In this document: piece after piece, positions 26,265-37,345 of the stretch
How positions within the stretch are numbered: position 1 is the stretch's first letter
How the letters are laid out: each line of letters opens with the position of its first letter
Assembly: GCF_002305895.1 (NCBI RefSeq)
Contig: NZ_CP022203.1
Coordinates: 7,226,001 to 7,290,000 of the forward strand
Length of the DNA: 64,000 nt
Source: Corallococcus macrosporus DSM 14697
Lineage (GTDB): Bacteria; Myxococcota; Myxococcia; Myxococcales; Myxococcaceae
Reading direction: 5' to 3'
Position numbers and translations under genes: made by a program
The notes under the pieces: model-generated
What the model was told of the DNA's origin: nothing
The model's database searches: none
The model's input: the letters and a program-made list of their open reading frames with translations, nothing else

Positions 26265-26705
26265 GTGCCCTACCCGCCCAGACTCGCCCACCTCGCCACC
26301 CGCGCCGTGGTGGTGGCGAAGCTCATGCCCACCTACGCGCAGGCGCACCACATCGACGAGGAAGAAGCGGCGCAGCGGCTGTCCAGCGCGCTCTCGGGGC
26401 GGATGCTGCCCTCGCTGCTGGAGGCCGCGTGGGACGCCATGCGCGGCAAGGCGAAGCGGCTCACCGATGACGGGCTGGTGGAGAAGGTGGCCACCACCTT
26501 GAGTGAGCGGCCCCTGCGGCCGGGGCGCATGGCCCCCATGAGCCCGGCGCTCAGCGCCTTCTTCATCCTGGTGGACCTGGAGGTGGGCACCGCGGGGGAC
26601 GCCGCGCGGCGGGTCATGGAATCGGACGAGGGACGCCGCCGGGGGGCGGAAGGACTGGCGGAAGCCGGACGCTTCCTCGCCGCGGAGCTGACCCGCGGGA
26701 AGTAG
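26265..26705 (+). CDS. Hypothetical protein, alpha-helical, 146 aa
   Basis: GTG start with GGAG 7 bases upstream, 27 bases after the DUF2378 gene, so probably the same operon. Sequence MPYPPRLAHLATRAVVVAK to the C-terminal RFLAAELTRGK is charged and helical, without membrane segment or motif I recognise. Coding is supported by ribosome site and codon bias. Confidence 0.7.
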   Translation: MPYPPRLAHLATRAVVVAKLMPTYAQAHHIDEEEAAQRLSSALSGRMLPSLLEAAWDAMRGKAKRLTDDGLVEKVATTLSERPLRPGRMAPMSPALSAFFILVDLEVGTAGDAARRVMESDEGRRRGAEGLAEAGRFLAAELTRGK

Positions 26706-26772
26706 CGCCCGGACAGCCGTGGCAGCAGCGGGTACGCATCGTTATAGGCTCGCCCTGGCCCAGGCTCCGACG

Positions 26773-27933
26773 ATGTCCACCCCGCTCCCCACCACGCTGC
26801 GCATCCTGCGCTCCCTCACCGAGCTCCCCCGCGCCACGTGGGACGCGCTGGTGGACGCCCGGGCCACGCCGTTCCTGGAGTGGACCTTCCTCGCCGCGCT
26901 GGAGGAGAGCGGCTGCGCGGCGCCGGAGCGGGGCTGGCACCCCCGCCACCTGACGCTCTGGCGCGGCTCGCGCCTGGTGGCCGCCGCGCCCGCCTATCTC
27001 AAGGACGACAGCGACGGCGAGTTCGTCTTCGACAGCCCCTGGGCCACCGCCGCCGAGCGCGCCGGCCTGCGCTACTACCCGAAGCTCGTCCTCGCGGTCC
27101 CCTTCACCCCCGCCACCGGGCGCCGCGTGCTGGTGGCCCCGGGCGAGGACCGCGCCGCGCGCGAGGCGGAGCTGCACGCCGCCGCCCAGGAGTTCGCCCG
27201 CGCCGAGCGCCTGTCCGGCGTCCACGTCCTCTTCCCCACCGAAGAGGAGCTGCCCGTCCTGGAGGCCCAGGGCTTCGCCGTGCGGCTGGGCGTGCAGTAC
27301 CACTGGCGCAACCGGGGCTACCGGACGCTGGAGGACTTCCTCGCCCGCTTCCACGCCAGGCGCCGCCACCAGCTCCGCCGGGAGCTGCGGGCCCTGTCCG
27401 AGCAAGGCATCTCCGTCCGCACCCTGCGGGGGGAGGCCCTGGCCAACGTGGACCCGGACACCGTCTACCGCCTGTACGCCGCCACGGTGGACAAGTACCC
27501 GTGGGGCCAGCGCTTCCTCACCCCGGACTTCTTCGCCCGGCTGCTCGCCCGCTTCCGCCACCGCTGCGAGTGGGTGGAGGCCCGCCGGGAAGGCCGGCTG
27601 GTGGCCGGTGCGTTCAACTTCACTGGTGCCAACGTTCTGTATGGCCGTTACTGGGGCTGCTTCGAGGAGCATCCCTTCCTTCACTTCAACGTCTGCCTGT
27701 ACCACCCCGTCACGGAGGGCATCGCCTCCGGCCTGGAGCGCTTCGAGCCGGGCGCGGGCGGGGAGCACAAGCTCACCCGGGGCTTCGAGCCGCGCCTCAC
27801 GTACAGTGCGCACCTGCTCCTCCACCCGGGCATGGACAGGGCCGTGCGCGGCTTCCTGGCCCACGAGCGGGCAGCCGTCGAGGGGGGCCTGCCCCAGTGG
27901 CGGGCGGAGACTGGTTTCAAGGAGGGGGAGTGA
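26773..27933 (+). CDS. GNAT/FemAB-fold protein (COG3146, peptidogalycan biosynthesis-like)
   Basis: 386 residues. The motifs FLEWTFLAALEESGC, RHLTLWRGSRLVAAAPAYLK, FDSPWA, and near the C-terminus YGRYWGCFEEHPFLHFNVCLY and THGFEP-type HKLTRGFEP are those of the COG3146/DUF482 family, predicted N-acyltransferases of the FemAB superfamily. Annotated widely as peptidogalycan biosynthesis protein, but no reaction is proven. ATG 26773 is chosen over GTG 26719, whose extra 18 residues are not conserved-looking. Followed by clpS after 39 bases. Confidence 0.82.
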   Translation: MSTPLPTTLRILRSLTELPRATWDALVDARATPFLEWTFLAALEESGCAAPERGWHPRHLTLWRGSRLVAAAPAYLKDDSDGEFVFDSPWATAAERAGLRYYPKLVLAVPFTPATGRRVLVAPGEDRAAREAELHAAAQEFARAERLSGVHVLFPTEEELPVLEAQGFAVRLGVQYHWRNRGYRTLEDFLARFHARRRHQLRRELRALSEQGISVRTLRGEALANVDPDTVYRLYAATVDKYPWGQRFLTPDFFARLLARFRHRCEWVEARREGRLVAGAFNFTGANVLYGRYWGCFEEHPFLHFNVCLYHPVTEGIASGLERFEPGAGGEHKLTRGFEPRLTYSAHLLLHPGMDRAVRGFLAHERAAVEGGLPQWRAETGFKEGE

Positions 27934-27972
27934 AAATCCCCCGTCCGTTCAGCAAGGGAGTCCGAACGACTT

Positions 27973-28296
27973 ATGGCGCAGAAGCATGAGCACGATACCT
28001 CCGTCATCACGGAGACCGCCCCCAAGCAGAAGCTCAAGAAGCCGCCGCTCTACAAGGTGCTCCTGCACAACGACAACTACACGACCCGCGAGTTCGTCGT
28101 GGCCGTGCTCAAGGAGGTCTTCCACAAGTCGGAGACGGATGCCGTGCAGATCATGCTGCACGTTCATTACAACGGTGTCGGGGTGGCCGGCGTCTATACG
28201 TACGACGTCGCCGAAACGAAGATTCAGACGGTGGAGGCCGCGGCGCAGGAGAACGACATGCCGCTGCGGCTCTCCATGGAACCCGAGGAAGGTTGA
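27973..28296 (+). CDS. clpS: ATP-dependent Clp protease adaptor ClpS
   Basis: 107 residues. Core motifs YKVLLHNDNYTTREFVV and VQIMLHVHYNGVGVAG form the N-degron-binding pocket (HNDN, HxHxxG). The first 25 residues are the flexible arm that enters ClpA. Binds proteins with bulky N-terminal residues and delivers them to ClpAP. The clpA gene starts 4 bases after the stop, the classic clpS-clpA pair. Confidence 0.97.
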   Translation: MAQKHEHDTSVITETAPKQKLKKPPLYKVLLHNDNYTTREFVVAVLKEVFHKSETDAVQIMLHVHYNGVGVAGVYTYDVAETKIQTVEAAAQENDMPLRLSMEPEEG

Positions 28297-28299
28297 AAC

Positions 28300-30591
<2,292 letters not shown>

Positions 30592-30620
30592 CCCTGCCCG
30601 CGCTGGCCGCGGACATGACG

Positions 30621-30655
30621 AGGCCCCGGTCCCCTACGCCAGGGAGCCGGGGCCT
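30621..30655. terminator. Strong bidirectional terminator between clpA and mcp
   Basis: AGGCCCCGG (30621-30629) pairs with CCGGGGCCT (30647-30655), with an inner TCCC/GGGA pairing in the loop. TCGTCTTT follows on the plus strand. Serves convergent clpA and the chemosensory operon end. Confidence 0.85.
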
Positions 30656-30676
30656 TCGTCTTTCCAGCGGGCCGCG

Positions 30677-32272
30677 CTACTCCACGCGGTAGCTCTTCAC
30701 CGCGCTGGAGAGCTGCTCGGAGATGATTTGCAGCGTGGTGGCGGCCTCGCCGGTGGAGCCGATGCGGGCCACCGTCTCGTCCATCATCTTGGACAGGTCA
30801 TTCACCGCCAGCGTGATTTGGTTGATGCCCACGTTCTGCTGGCTGACGGCGGCGGCAATCTGCCGGACGGCGGCGGCGTTGTCCTGGACGATGGACGACA
30901 GCTCGCGGAGGTTCTGCCCGCTGGTGCGCACCTGGGCCAGGCCCGACTCCATGCGCTCGGCGCCGCGCTCCGTGATTCGCACCGCCACCGTCACCTGGTT
31001 GGCGATGTCGTCCAGCAGCTCGCGCACGCGCGTGGTGGCTTCGATGGACTGGTCCGCCAGGGCGCGGATTTCACGCGCCACCACGCCAAAGCCCTTGCCG
31101 TGCTCGCCGGAGCGGACGGACTCGATGGCGGCGTTGAGCGCCAGCATGTTGGACTGGTCCGCCAGGTCCTTCACCGTCTGGGTGATGCCGCCAATCTGCT
31201 GCGTGCGCTCGCCCAGCTCGACGATTTTCTGTGCAATCTCCCCCACCTGGGCGCGGATGTCGTTGAGCCCCGCCATGGTGAGCTCAATCGAGGCCTCGCC
31301 GGACTTGGCCAGCGTGTCGGCGCGCTCGGCCACCGACAGCACGCTCTCCGCCTTCTGCGCGGCCAGCATGGAGGTCTGCTTGATTTCCTGCGCCGTCACC
31401 TGCGTCTCCTGCAGCGCCGCGGCCTGCCGGGAGATGGTCTGCGCCTGCTCCGTGGAGGAGGCGTTGAGGTGCTCGGTGGACTGGGTGAGGGCCACGGCCG
31501 CCTGCTGGAGGTTCACCGTCACCTCGCGCAGCCGCGCCACCATCTGCGAGAAGGAGCTGGCCAGCCGGCCCACCTCGTCCCCGCTCTTCACCTGGATGGG
31601 GCGGGTGAGGTCGCCGGACTCCACGATGTGGCCGGCCACCTCCGTCAGGCTCTTCAGCGGCCCGACGATGCTGCGGCCGAACAGCGCGGACACCGCCACG
31701 CCCAGGGCCACCAGCAGCGCCGCGAAGCCCACCATGCGCACGCGCAGCGCGGACACCAGCCCGTCGATGTGGTCCCAGGACACGCCCACGTGCACCGCGC
31801 CCAGGCGGCCGCCGGCCACCGGCGCCACCACGTCCATGGCGCGCAGGCGGCGTCCCCCGGCGTCCGCCTCCAGCACCGCGCCCGCGCCCGCGGTGGCCAC
31901 CGCCTCCTTCAGCGCGTCCGGGAAGCCGTCCGGGAAGGTGTGGGCCACCACGTTGCCGGCTGAGTCCTGGATGAAGGCATAGGCCAGGTCGGAGTGGCCC
32001 ACGCTGGCGTCCAGCATGGGCTGGAGCGCGCTGGCCCCCGTCGCCACGCCCTGCTCCGCCGCCACCGCCAGGCCCCGGGCCACGTGCCGCCCGGCGCCCA
32101 GGTAGCTGTCGGCCAGGTCGCTCTCCAGCCGCCGCGTGGCGACGCCGGTGAGCAGCGTGGCCGCCGTCGCGCTGATGAGCGCCGTGACGAGCACGAACTT
32201 GGGCGCCAGCCCCAACGACTGGCGGAACTGCTGCGACAACTGGGTGGCGAAGGACTGTTGCGGGAGGCTCAC
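30677..32272 (-). CDS. Methyl-accepting chemotaxis protein
   Basis: 531 residues. TM1 about 24-46, periplasmic sensor of about 130 residues (50-178, sCache-like with AYAFIQDSAGNVVAH), TM2 about 180-203, HAMP (GRSIVGPLKSLTEVAGHI) and the cytoplasmic signalling helix pair with hairpin tip KDLADQSNMLALNAAIESVRSG region (about 385-410). Ends without an NWETF-type pentapeptide. Last gene of the che operon, 73 bases after cheB. The ligand is unknown. Confidence 0.93.
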   Translation of the reverse strand: MSLPQQSFATQLSQQFRQSLGLAPKFVLVTALISATAATLLTGVATRRLESDLADSYLGAGRHVARGLAVAAEQGVATGASALQPMLDASVGHSDLAYAFIQDSAGNVVAHTFPDGFPDALKEAVATAGAGAVLEADAGGRRLRAMDVVAPVAGGRLGAVHVGVSWDHIDGLVSALRVRMVGFAALLVALGVAVSALFGRSIVGPLKSLTEVAGHIVESGDLTRPIQVKSGDEVGRLASSFSQMVARLREVTVNLQQAAVALTQSTEHLNASSTEQAQTISRQAAALQETQVTAQEIKQTSMLAAQKAESVLSVAERADTLAKSGEASIELTMAGLNDIRAQVGEIAQKIVELGERTQQIGGITQTVKDLADQSNMLALNAAIESVRSGEHGKGFGVVAREIRALADQSIEATTRVRELLDDIANQVTVAVRITERGAERMESGLAQVRTSGQNLRELSSIVQDNAAAVRQIAAAVSQQNVGINQITLAVNDLSKMMDETVARIGSTGEAATTLQIISEQLSSAVKSYRVE

Positions 32273-32345
32273 GGAATCACCGCCGGGGAAACGACGTCAG
32301 GACGGCACCCGCGGGGGAGCGGGCAGGTGACACAGGGATTGGGGC

Positions 32346-33413
32346 TCACCGGGCGGGACCTCCATCCGGGCGCCCGCTTCGGAAGGGGGCGAAGGTACAG
32401 CTCTGCAGGATGAGCTCCGGCAGCGAGGACAGGGGCACGCCCTGGTCGGTGGCCTTCACTTCAATGGCGGCGCGCGGCATGCCGAAGACGACCGAGGACG
32501 CCTCGTCCTGGGAGTAGGTGACGCCGCCCGCCTTGCGGATGGCGAGCAGGCCCCGCGCGCCGTCCTCGCCCATGCCGGTGAGGACCACGCCGCCGCTGCG
32601 CCGGCCGAAGGCGGCGGCCAGCGACGCCAGCATCACGTCTCCGCTGGGGCACGGCCCGCCCCGGCTGGGCTGCAGCCGCGCCAGCCCGGCCGCGTCCACC
32701 AGCAGGTCGTTCCCGTCCAGCGGGAAGTACACGTGGCCCGGCTCCAGCCGCTCGCCGTCCTTGGCGATGGACACCGGCAGCGGCGTCACCTGGGACAGCC
32801 AGCGCACCATGCCCTGGGTGAAGCCCACGGTGATGTGCTGGGCCACGAGCAGCGGCACCGGCAGCGAGCGGGGCAGCTTGGACAGCACCTCCGCCAGCGC
32901 GGGCGGCCCGCCCGTGGAGGCCACCACACCGAAGATGTCCACCCGCGCGCCGGTGGGCGGCGGCGGGGCCGCGGTGGCGCGCGCCCGGCGGGAGATGACC
33001 GGCACCTCCGCCATGAGGCACACCGAGTGCGCCAGCTCCTTGCCCCAGCGGCGCAGCTCCTCCGCGTTCGTCACGTTGGGCTTGCCGATGAGCTCCAGCG
33101 CGCCGGCGCTCATCGCCTGGAAGCCCAGGTCCACGCCGCGCTGCTCCGCCACCGCGCTCACCACGAGGATGCGCGCGGGGGACTGGGCCATGATGGCCGC
33201 GATGGCCCCCGGCCCATCCAGCCCGGGCAGCAGCAGGTCCATGGTGATGACGTCGGGGCGCAGGAGCCGCGCGAGCTGCACGGCGCGGTTGCCGTCGCCC
33301 GCGCGGCCCACGACCTCGATGCGCGGCTCCTCCGTGAGGAGGGCCGTCAGCATGTTGGCCATGGTGGGCGAGTCGTCCACCACGAGGACCCGGATGGGCC
33401 GCTTGATGCTCAC
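32346..33413 (-). CDS. cheB: Chemotaxis response regulator protein-glutamate methylesterase
   Basis: 355 residues. Receiver domain 1-125 with VVDDSPTMANML and phospho-Asp in VITMDLLLPGLDG; methylesterase domain from about 160 with Ser in VASTGGPPAL, His in AQHITVGFTQGM and Asp in GMGEDGARGL, all three catalytic residues present. Removes methyl groups from the MCP. GTG 33413 overlaps the cheA stop (GTGA). Confidence 0.95.
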   Translation of the reverse strand: MSIKRPIRVLVVDDSPTMANMLTALLTEEPRIEVVGRAGDGNRAVQLARLLRPDVITMDLLLPGLDGPGAIAAIMAQSPARILVVSAVAEQRGVDLGFQAMSAGALELIGKPNVTNAEELRRWGKELAHSVCLMAEVPVISRRARATAAPPPPTGARVDIFGVVASTGGPPALAEVLSKLPRSLPVPLLVAQHITVGFTQGMVRWLSQVTPLPVSIAKDGERLEPGHVYFPLDGNDLLVDAAGLARLQPSRGGPCPSGDVMLASLAAAFGRRSGGVVLTGMGEDGARGLLAIRKAGGVTYSQDEASSVVFGMPRAAIEVKATDQGVPLSSLPELILQSCTFAPFRSGRPDGGPAR

Positions 33414-35566
33414 GCGCGACTCCCGCGGCGGCTCATCACGTCCAGCACCTCCGCCAGCAGCCGGCCCGCGGCGCACTCGCGCTTGCTGAGGTAGCCGTCC
33501 GCGCCCGCCTCCAGGCCCCGCTCGCGCGCCACCGCGCTGTCATGCGCGGAGACGAGGATGACGGGCAGCGACGCCGTCTCCGGGCGCTCGCGCAGCTTCG
33601 CGATGAGCTGCGTGCCGTCCATCTCCTCCATGTCCAGGTCGCAGATGACGACGTCGTAGGTGTCCGTGGCGAGCCGGTCCAGGGCCCGCGCCCCGCTGGC
33701 CGCCAGGTGCACCGTGAAGCCGCCCGCCTCCAGCATGGCCCGGTGCAGCGCCCGCGCGGTGAGCGAGTCGTCCACCACCAGCGCGCGCCGCTGCGCCGTC
33801 ACCTGCACCTGCGCCGTCTCCGTCACCAGCCAGTCCGGACGGCAGATGAGCAGCAGCTCGCCGCGGCTGAGCGTGGCCGCGCCCTGCCAGGCCGGCACGT
33901 CCCGCACCTCCGACGGCAGCGGGCGGATGACCAAATCACGGTCCCCCACCACCGCGTCCACCACCAGCGCCACGCGCTTGCCACCACTCTGGACAATCAG
34001 CAGCGGCTGCCCCTCGGTTGGCGGCGCCAGGGCGCGCAGGCCCAGCCGCGCCCCCAGGTCCACCACCGACAGGAGCTGCCCCTGGTACTCCAGGTGCGCC
34101 CGGCGCTTGCCCAGGCGCAGCGACTCCGCGCGCGCCAGCTGCGTGGCCTCCACCGCCAGCATCGGCAGGCCCACGAGCTGCTCCAGCACGCGCACCACCA
34201 GCACCGGCGAGCTGCCCAGGTCCGTGGGCAGCGTGAGCATGAAGCGCGTGCCCTGCCCCGGCGTGCTCGCCACCTCGATGCGTCCCTGCAGCCCCTCCAC
34301 CGACGCGCGCACCGCGTCCAGGCCCACGCCCCGGCCGGACGTGTCCGTCACGTCCGCGCGGGTGCTGAAGCCGGGCCGGAAGATGAGGTCGCGGAGCTGG
34401 TTCTCGTTGTAGCGCGCCGTCTCCTCCGCGGTGACGACGCCGCGCTGCTCGGCCACCCGGCGCACCGACTCCACGTCGATGCCCGCGCCGTCGTCGGACG
34501 CCTCCAGGTAGAGCAGGTTGCCCTGCTGCTCCACGCGCAGCGTGAGCGCGCCCTCGTGGTGCTTGCCCGCGCGCTCGCGGTCCGCCGGCAGCTCCAGGCC
34601 GTGGTCCACCGCGTTGCGGAGCAGGTGCACCAGCGCGCCCTGGAGCTTCTCCAGCAGGCGCCGGTCCAGCGACACCTCCGCGCCCACCACCGACAGCCGG
34701 GCCTCCTTGCCAAGCTGGCGGGACAGGTCCCGCACCATGCGCTGGAGCGGGTCCAGGATGGTGCGCACCGGGCGCGTGGTGATGGCCTTGAGGCCGTCCT
34801 CCAGCGCGTCGACGATGTCGCTCGTCTCCTCGCCGTCGGTGCGCAGCGAGCGCGCGGTGCCGGACAGCGCCGTGCGCGCCTCCGCCGTCTCCGCCAGCAG
34901 CCCCTGCTTCGCCAGCAGCTGGGCCACCCGCTCCAGCTCGCGGCCCCGCTCCTCCACGCGCAGGCGCACCTCGCGCAGGCGCTCCACCTCGCGCATCAGC
35001 GCCGTCACCTGCCACGACGACACCCGCCAGCCCGCGTCCGAGGACTCCGGCAGGGTGTCCGGCACGGACACGGGCTCCGCGGGGGGCTGGGGCGCGGCGG
35101 CGGCCGGCGCGGCGGCGGCCGGGCCTCCGGAGGCGCCGACCATGGCCGCGGCCTCCTCGGGCGGCGGCGCGTCCGCCACGAGCTGCGCCAGGGCGGCCGC
35201 CGGGTCCGGCAGCGCGTCCCCGCGCCCATCCGCGTGGGCCTGCGCGCGCAGCAGGAAGAGGTCCAGGCCGTGGAGGAGCACGTCCACCACGGGCCGGGGC
35301 ATCTTCTGCGGGTGGGCCTTCAGCGGGGCGAGCGCGTCCTCCAGCTTGTGGGCGATGTCGCTCAGGTCCTGCATGCCCAGCGAGGCGGCGCTGCCCTTGA
35401 GCGTGTGCAGGTGACGGCCCAGCCGGACGTAGAGCTTCGTGAGGGCGTCCGTCTCCAGGCCCTCGCGCTCCAGCTCCAGCAGGTCCATGGTGACCTTCTG
35501 GACGACCTCCTGGGCCTCGACGGCGAAGCCCGCGACGAGCCCCTGCAGCATCGGATCAACGGGCAT
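33410..35566 (-). CDS. cheA: Hybrid CheA histidine kinase with C-terminal receiver domain
   Basis: 718 residues. HPt domain 1-110 with HTLKGSAASLGM (His about 54), Pro/Ala linker (about 130-190), a dimerisation region, HATPase with LLRNAVDHGLELP, DDGAGIDVESV and GRGVGLDAVRASVE, a CheW-like regulatory domain (about 455-585), and a C-terminal receiver RALVVDDSLTARALH with phospho-Asp in VICDLDMEEMDG. The CheY-binding P2 domain seems absent. This HPt-kinase-CheW-REC form is that of FrzE and other myxobacterial CheA proteins. The fused receiver may act as phosphate sink. Confidence 0.94.
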   Translation of the reverse strand: MPVDPMLQGLVAGFAVEAQEVVQKVTMDLLELEREGLETDALTKLYVRLGRHLHTLKGSAASLGMQDLSDIAHKLEDALAPLKAHPQKMPRPVVDVLLHGLDLFLLRAQAHADGRGDALPDPAAALAQLVADAPPPEEAAAMVGASGGPAAAAPAAAAPQPPAEPVSVPDTLPESSDAGWRVSSWQVTALMREVERLREVRLRVEERGRELERVAQLLAKQGLLAETAEARTALSGTARSLRTDGEETSDIVDALEDGLKAITTRPVRTILDPLQRMVRDLSRQLGKEARLSVVGAEVSLDRRLLEKLQGALVHLLRNAVDHGLELPADRERAGKHHEGALTLRVEQQGNLLYLEASDDGAGIDVESVRRVAEQRGVVTAEETARYNENQLRDLIFRPGFSTRADVTDTSGRGVGLDAVRASVEGLQGRIEVASTPGQGTRFMLTLPTDLGSSPVLVVRVLEQLVGLPMLAVEATQLARAESLRLGKRRAHLEYQGQLLSVVDLGARLGLRALAPPTEGQPLLIVQSGGKRVALVVDAVVGDRDLVIRPLPSEVRDVPAWQGAATLSRGELLLICRPDWLVTETAQVQVTAQRRALVVDDSLTARALHRAMLEAGGFTVHLAASGARALDRLATDTYDVVICDLDMEEMDGTQLIAKLRERPETASLPVILVSAHDSAVARERGLEAGADGYLSKRECAAGRLLAEVLDVMSRRGSRA

Positions 35567-36104
35567 GACGGGCTCCCGTGCCGCGCGTGGCGGAGAACAG
35601 CCGCTTCAGGTCGATGAGGTGGATGAGCTGCCGGTCCTGCGTGAAGACTTCCATCACCGCGCCCTCCGCGCGCACCCGCGCGGCCTCCACCGCGCTCATG
35701 GGCAGCGTGGTGGGCCGGGGGATGGCCTCGCAGTCCAGCGCGCACAGCTCGCCGTCCCCGCGGTCCACCACCAGCAGCACCGCCGGGTCCTGCCGCCAGC
35801 CGTGGCCGCCCAGCAGCGACGCCAGGCTGAGCGCCGCCAGCACCTGGCCCTGGAAGCGCAGCACGCCCACGACGTGCGGCGAGGACAGCGGCACCGGCGA
35901 CACCATCTTCAGCGGCAGCGCGGCGCGCAGCGACTCCAGGGAGAGCGCGTAGCGCTCCTCGCCCAGGGGGAACTCGGCGATCCAGTGCACCGCCTCCTCG
36001 ACGGTGTTCTCGCCCTGCTCCCTCAGGCGGGCCGCGCGCCGCTCCAGCAGCTCACGCGCCTCGGCCTCCTGGGACTCTTCCAACGTCCGCGGAGTGACCT
36101 TCAT
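35556..36104 (-). CDS. cheW: CheW-like coupling protein
   Basis: 182 residues. After a charged helical N-terminus (1-45) a CheW domain follows: AEFPLGEERYALSLESLRAALPL, VVGVLRFQGQVLAALSLASLLGG, and C-terminal LIHLIDLKRLF. Links the MCP to CheA. ATG 36104 overlaps the cheR stop (ATGA) and its own end overlaps the cheA start by 11 bases. Confidence 0.9.
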   Translation of the reverse strand: MKVTPRTLEESQEAEARELLERRAARLREQGENTVEEAVHWIAEFPLGEERYALSLESLRAALPLKMVSPVPLSSPHVVGVLRFQGQVLAALSLASLLGGHGWRQDPAVLLVVDRGDGELCALDCEAIPRPTTLPMSAVEAARVRAEGAVMEVFTQDRQLIHLIDLKRLFSATRGTGARHAR

Positions 36105-37345
36105 TCGAGCGCCCCCTGGTTGAGGTAGGCGTCAGCGGACGCCTGGTAGAAGCGCGCGGGCAGGGCCTCCGGCCCCTCCACGAGCTGGTCGGGTGGAAGC
36201 CGCTCAGCGCGCGAGCGCAGGGCCCGCATCAGCGGCACCGCGCCCTCCCGCGCCCCGGAGCGCTCCCGCAGCAGGGCCAGCTCCAGCAGCCCCGGCAGGT
36301 AGTCCGGCGCCTGGCGGACCAGGGCCTCCAGCACGGAGGACGCGCCCACCTCGTCACCTTCCTCGATGCGCTCCAGCGCGTTCAGGTGCAGCCGCGTGGG
36401 CGGCGGCGGAGGCGCCACGGCCTCCTCCCGCGCGGGGACGGGTAGCAGCGGCGTCAGCGGACGGCGCGGCGGCGCGGCGGCCACCGGCCAGGCGCGGGCG
36501 GCGGCGCGGGACGCGGCGGCCTCGCGCGCGTGCAGCTCCTCCGGCGTGAGGAGGCGGAAGGCCTGCAGCTCCGGCGGCCCCTCGCGGACCATGCCCGCGG
36601 GGACGCGGTCCACCTCCACGGCGCCCAGGAACAGCCAGCCGCCGGGGTTGAGCGTGCGCGACAGGAGGGAGATGGCCGCGTCACGCGCGGCGGGGGTGAA
36701 GTAGGTCAGCACGTTGCGGCAGAGGATGAAGTCGAAGCGGCCGAAGCGCTCGGGCAGCGGCGCCAGCAGGTTCGCCTGGGCGAAGGTGGTGATGCGACGG
36801 ACGGGCGGGAGGATGGTGACCTCGCGCTCGCCCGTCTCCGAATAGAGCGGGAACAGGCGCGGCGCGGACTCGCGGCGGGACCACGTCCCGTAGGTGGCGC
36901 GGCGCGCCGACTCCAGGCTGGCCTCGTGGAGGTCCGTGCCCAGCACCTCCACCGGGAAGCCGTGGGGCACCGACGCCTGGAGGCACGCGGCCAGCGAATA
37001 CGCCTCCTCGCCGGACGCGCAGCCCGCGCTCCAGCCCCGCAGGGCCAGGGCGCCCCGCTGGAGCGCCGCGGGCACCGCCTCATGGGAGATGAAGCGGAAG
37101 TGCTCCGGGTGGCGGAAGAAGTACGTCTCCCCCACCAGGATGGCCTTCACCAGCGCGGTGCCCAGGTGGGAGACGGGGTGCAGCAGCTCCCCCAGGAGGT
37201 CCGCGGGGCCGCGCCCACGGCCCAGCTCCGCGCGCAGCACGCGCTCCACCGCCTCGGCGGCGATGGCGTCATTGCGAAACCCCGTGATGCTGGCCACCAC
37301 CTCCCGCGCGCGGGCGAGCAGCCGCGGGTCGAGCGCTCCGCTCAT
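36101..37345 (-). CDS. cheR: CheR methyltransferase with C-terminal TPR-like region
   Basis: 414 residues. CheR N-domain (1-75), then SAM-binding catalytic domain with VGETYFFRHPEHF, GWSAGCASGEEAYSLA, VLGTDLHEASLESAR and FDFILCRNVLTYF. A Pro/Ala linker (about 270-320) leads to a helical TPR-like tail (ALERIEEGDEVGASSVLEALV, YLPGLLELALLRE). Methylates glutamates on the MCP. CheR-TPR fusions are common in alternative chemosensory systems. ATG 37345 overlaps the stop of the REC-CheW gene. Confidence 0.93.
   Translation of the reverse strand: MSGALDPRLLARAREVVASITGFRNDAIAAEAVERVLRAELGRGRGPADLLGELLHPVSHLGTALVKAILVGETYFFRHPEHFRFISHEAVPAALQRGALALRGWSAGCASGEEAYSLAACLQASVPHGFPVEVLGTDLHEASLESARRATYGTWSRRESAPRLFPLYSETGEREVTILPPVRRITTFAQANLLAPLPERFGRFDFILCRNVLTYFTPAARDAAISLLSRTLNPGGWLFLGAVEVDRVPAGMVREGPPELQAFRLLTPEELHAREAAASRAAARAWPVAAAPPRRPLTPLLPVPAREEAVAPPPPPTRLHLNALERIEEGDEVGASSVLEALVRQAPDYLPGLLELALLRERSGAREGAVPLMRALRSRAERLPPDQLVEGPEALPARFYQASADAYLNQGALE

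Noticed and set aside
33410-35566. Calling the kinase FrzE or assigning a numbered che cluster
   Set aside because: Domain order matches FrzE, but the neighbours (cheY, REC-CheW, cheR-TPR, cheB) differ from the frz operon and sequence identity cannot be measured here.
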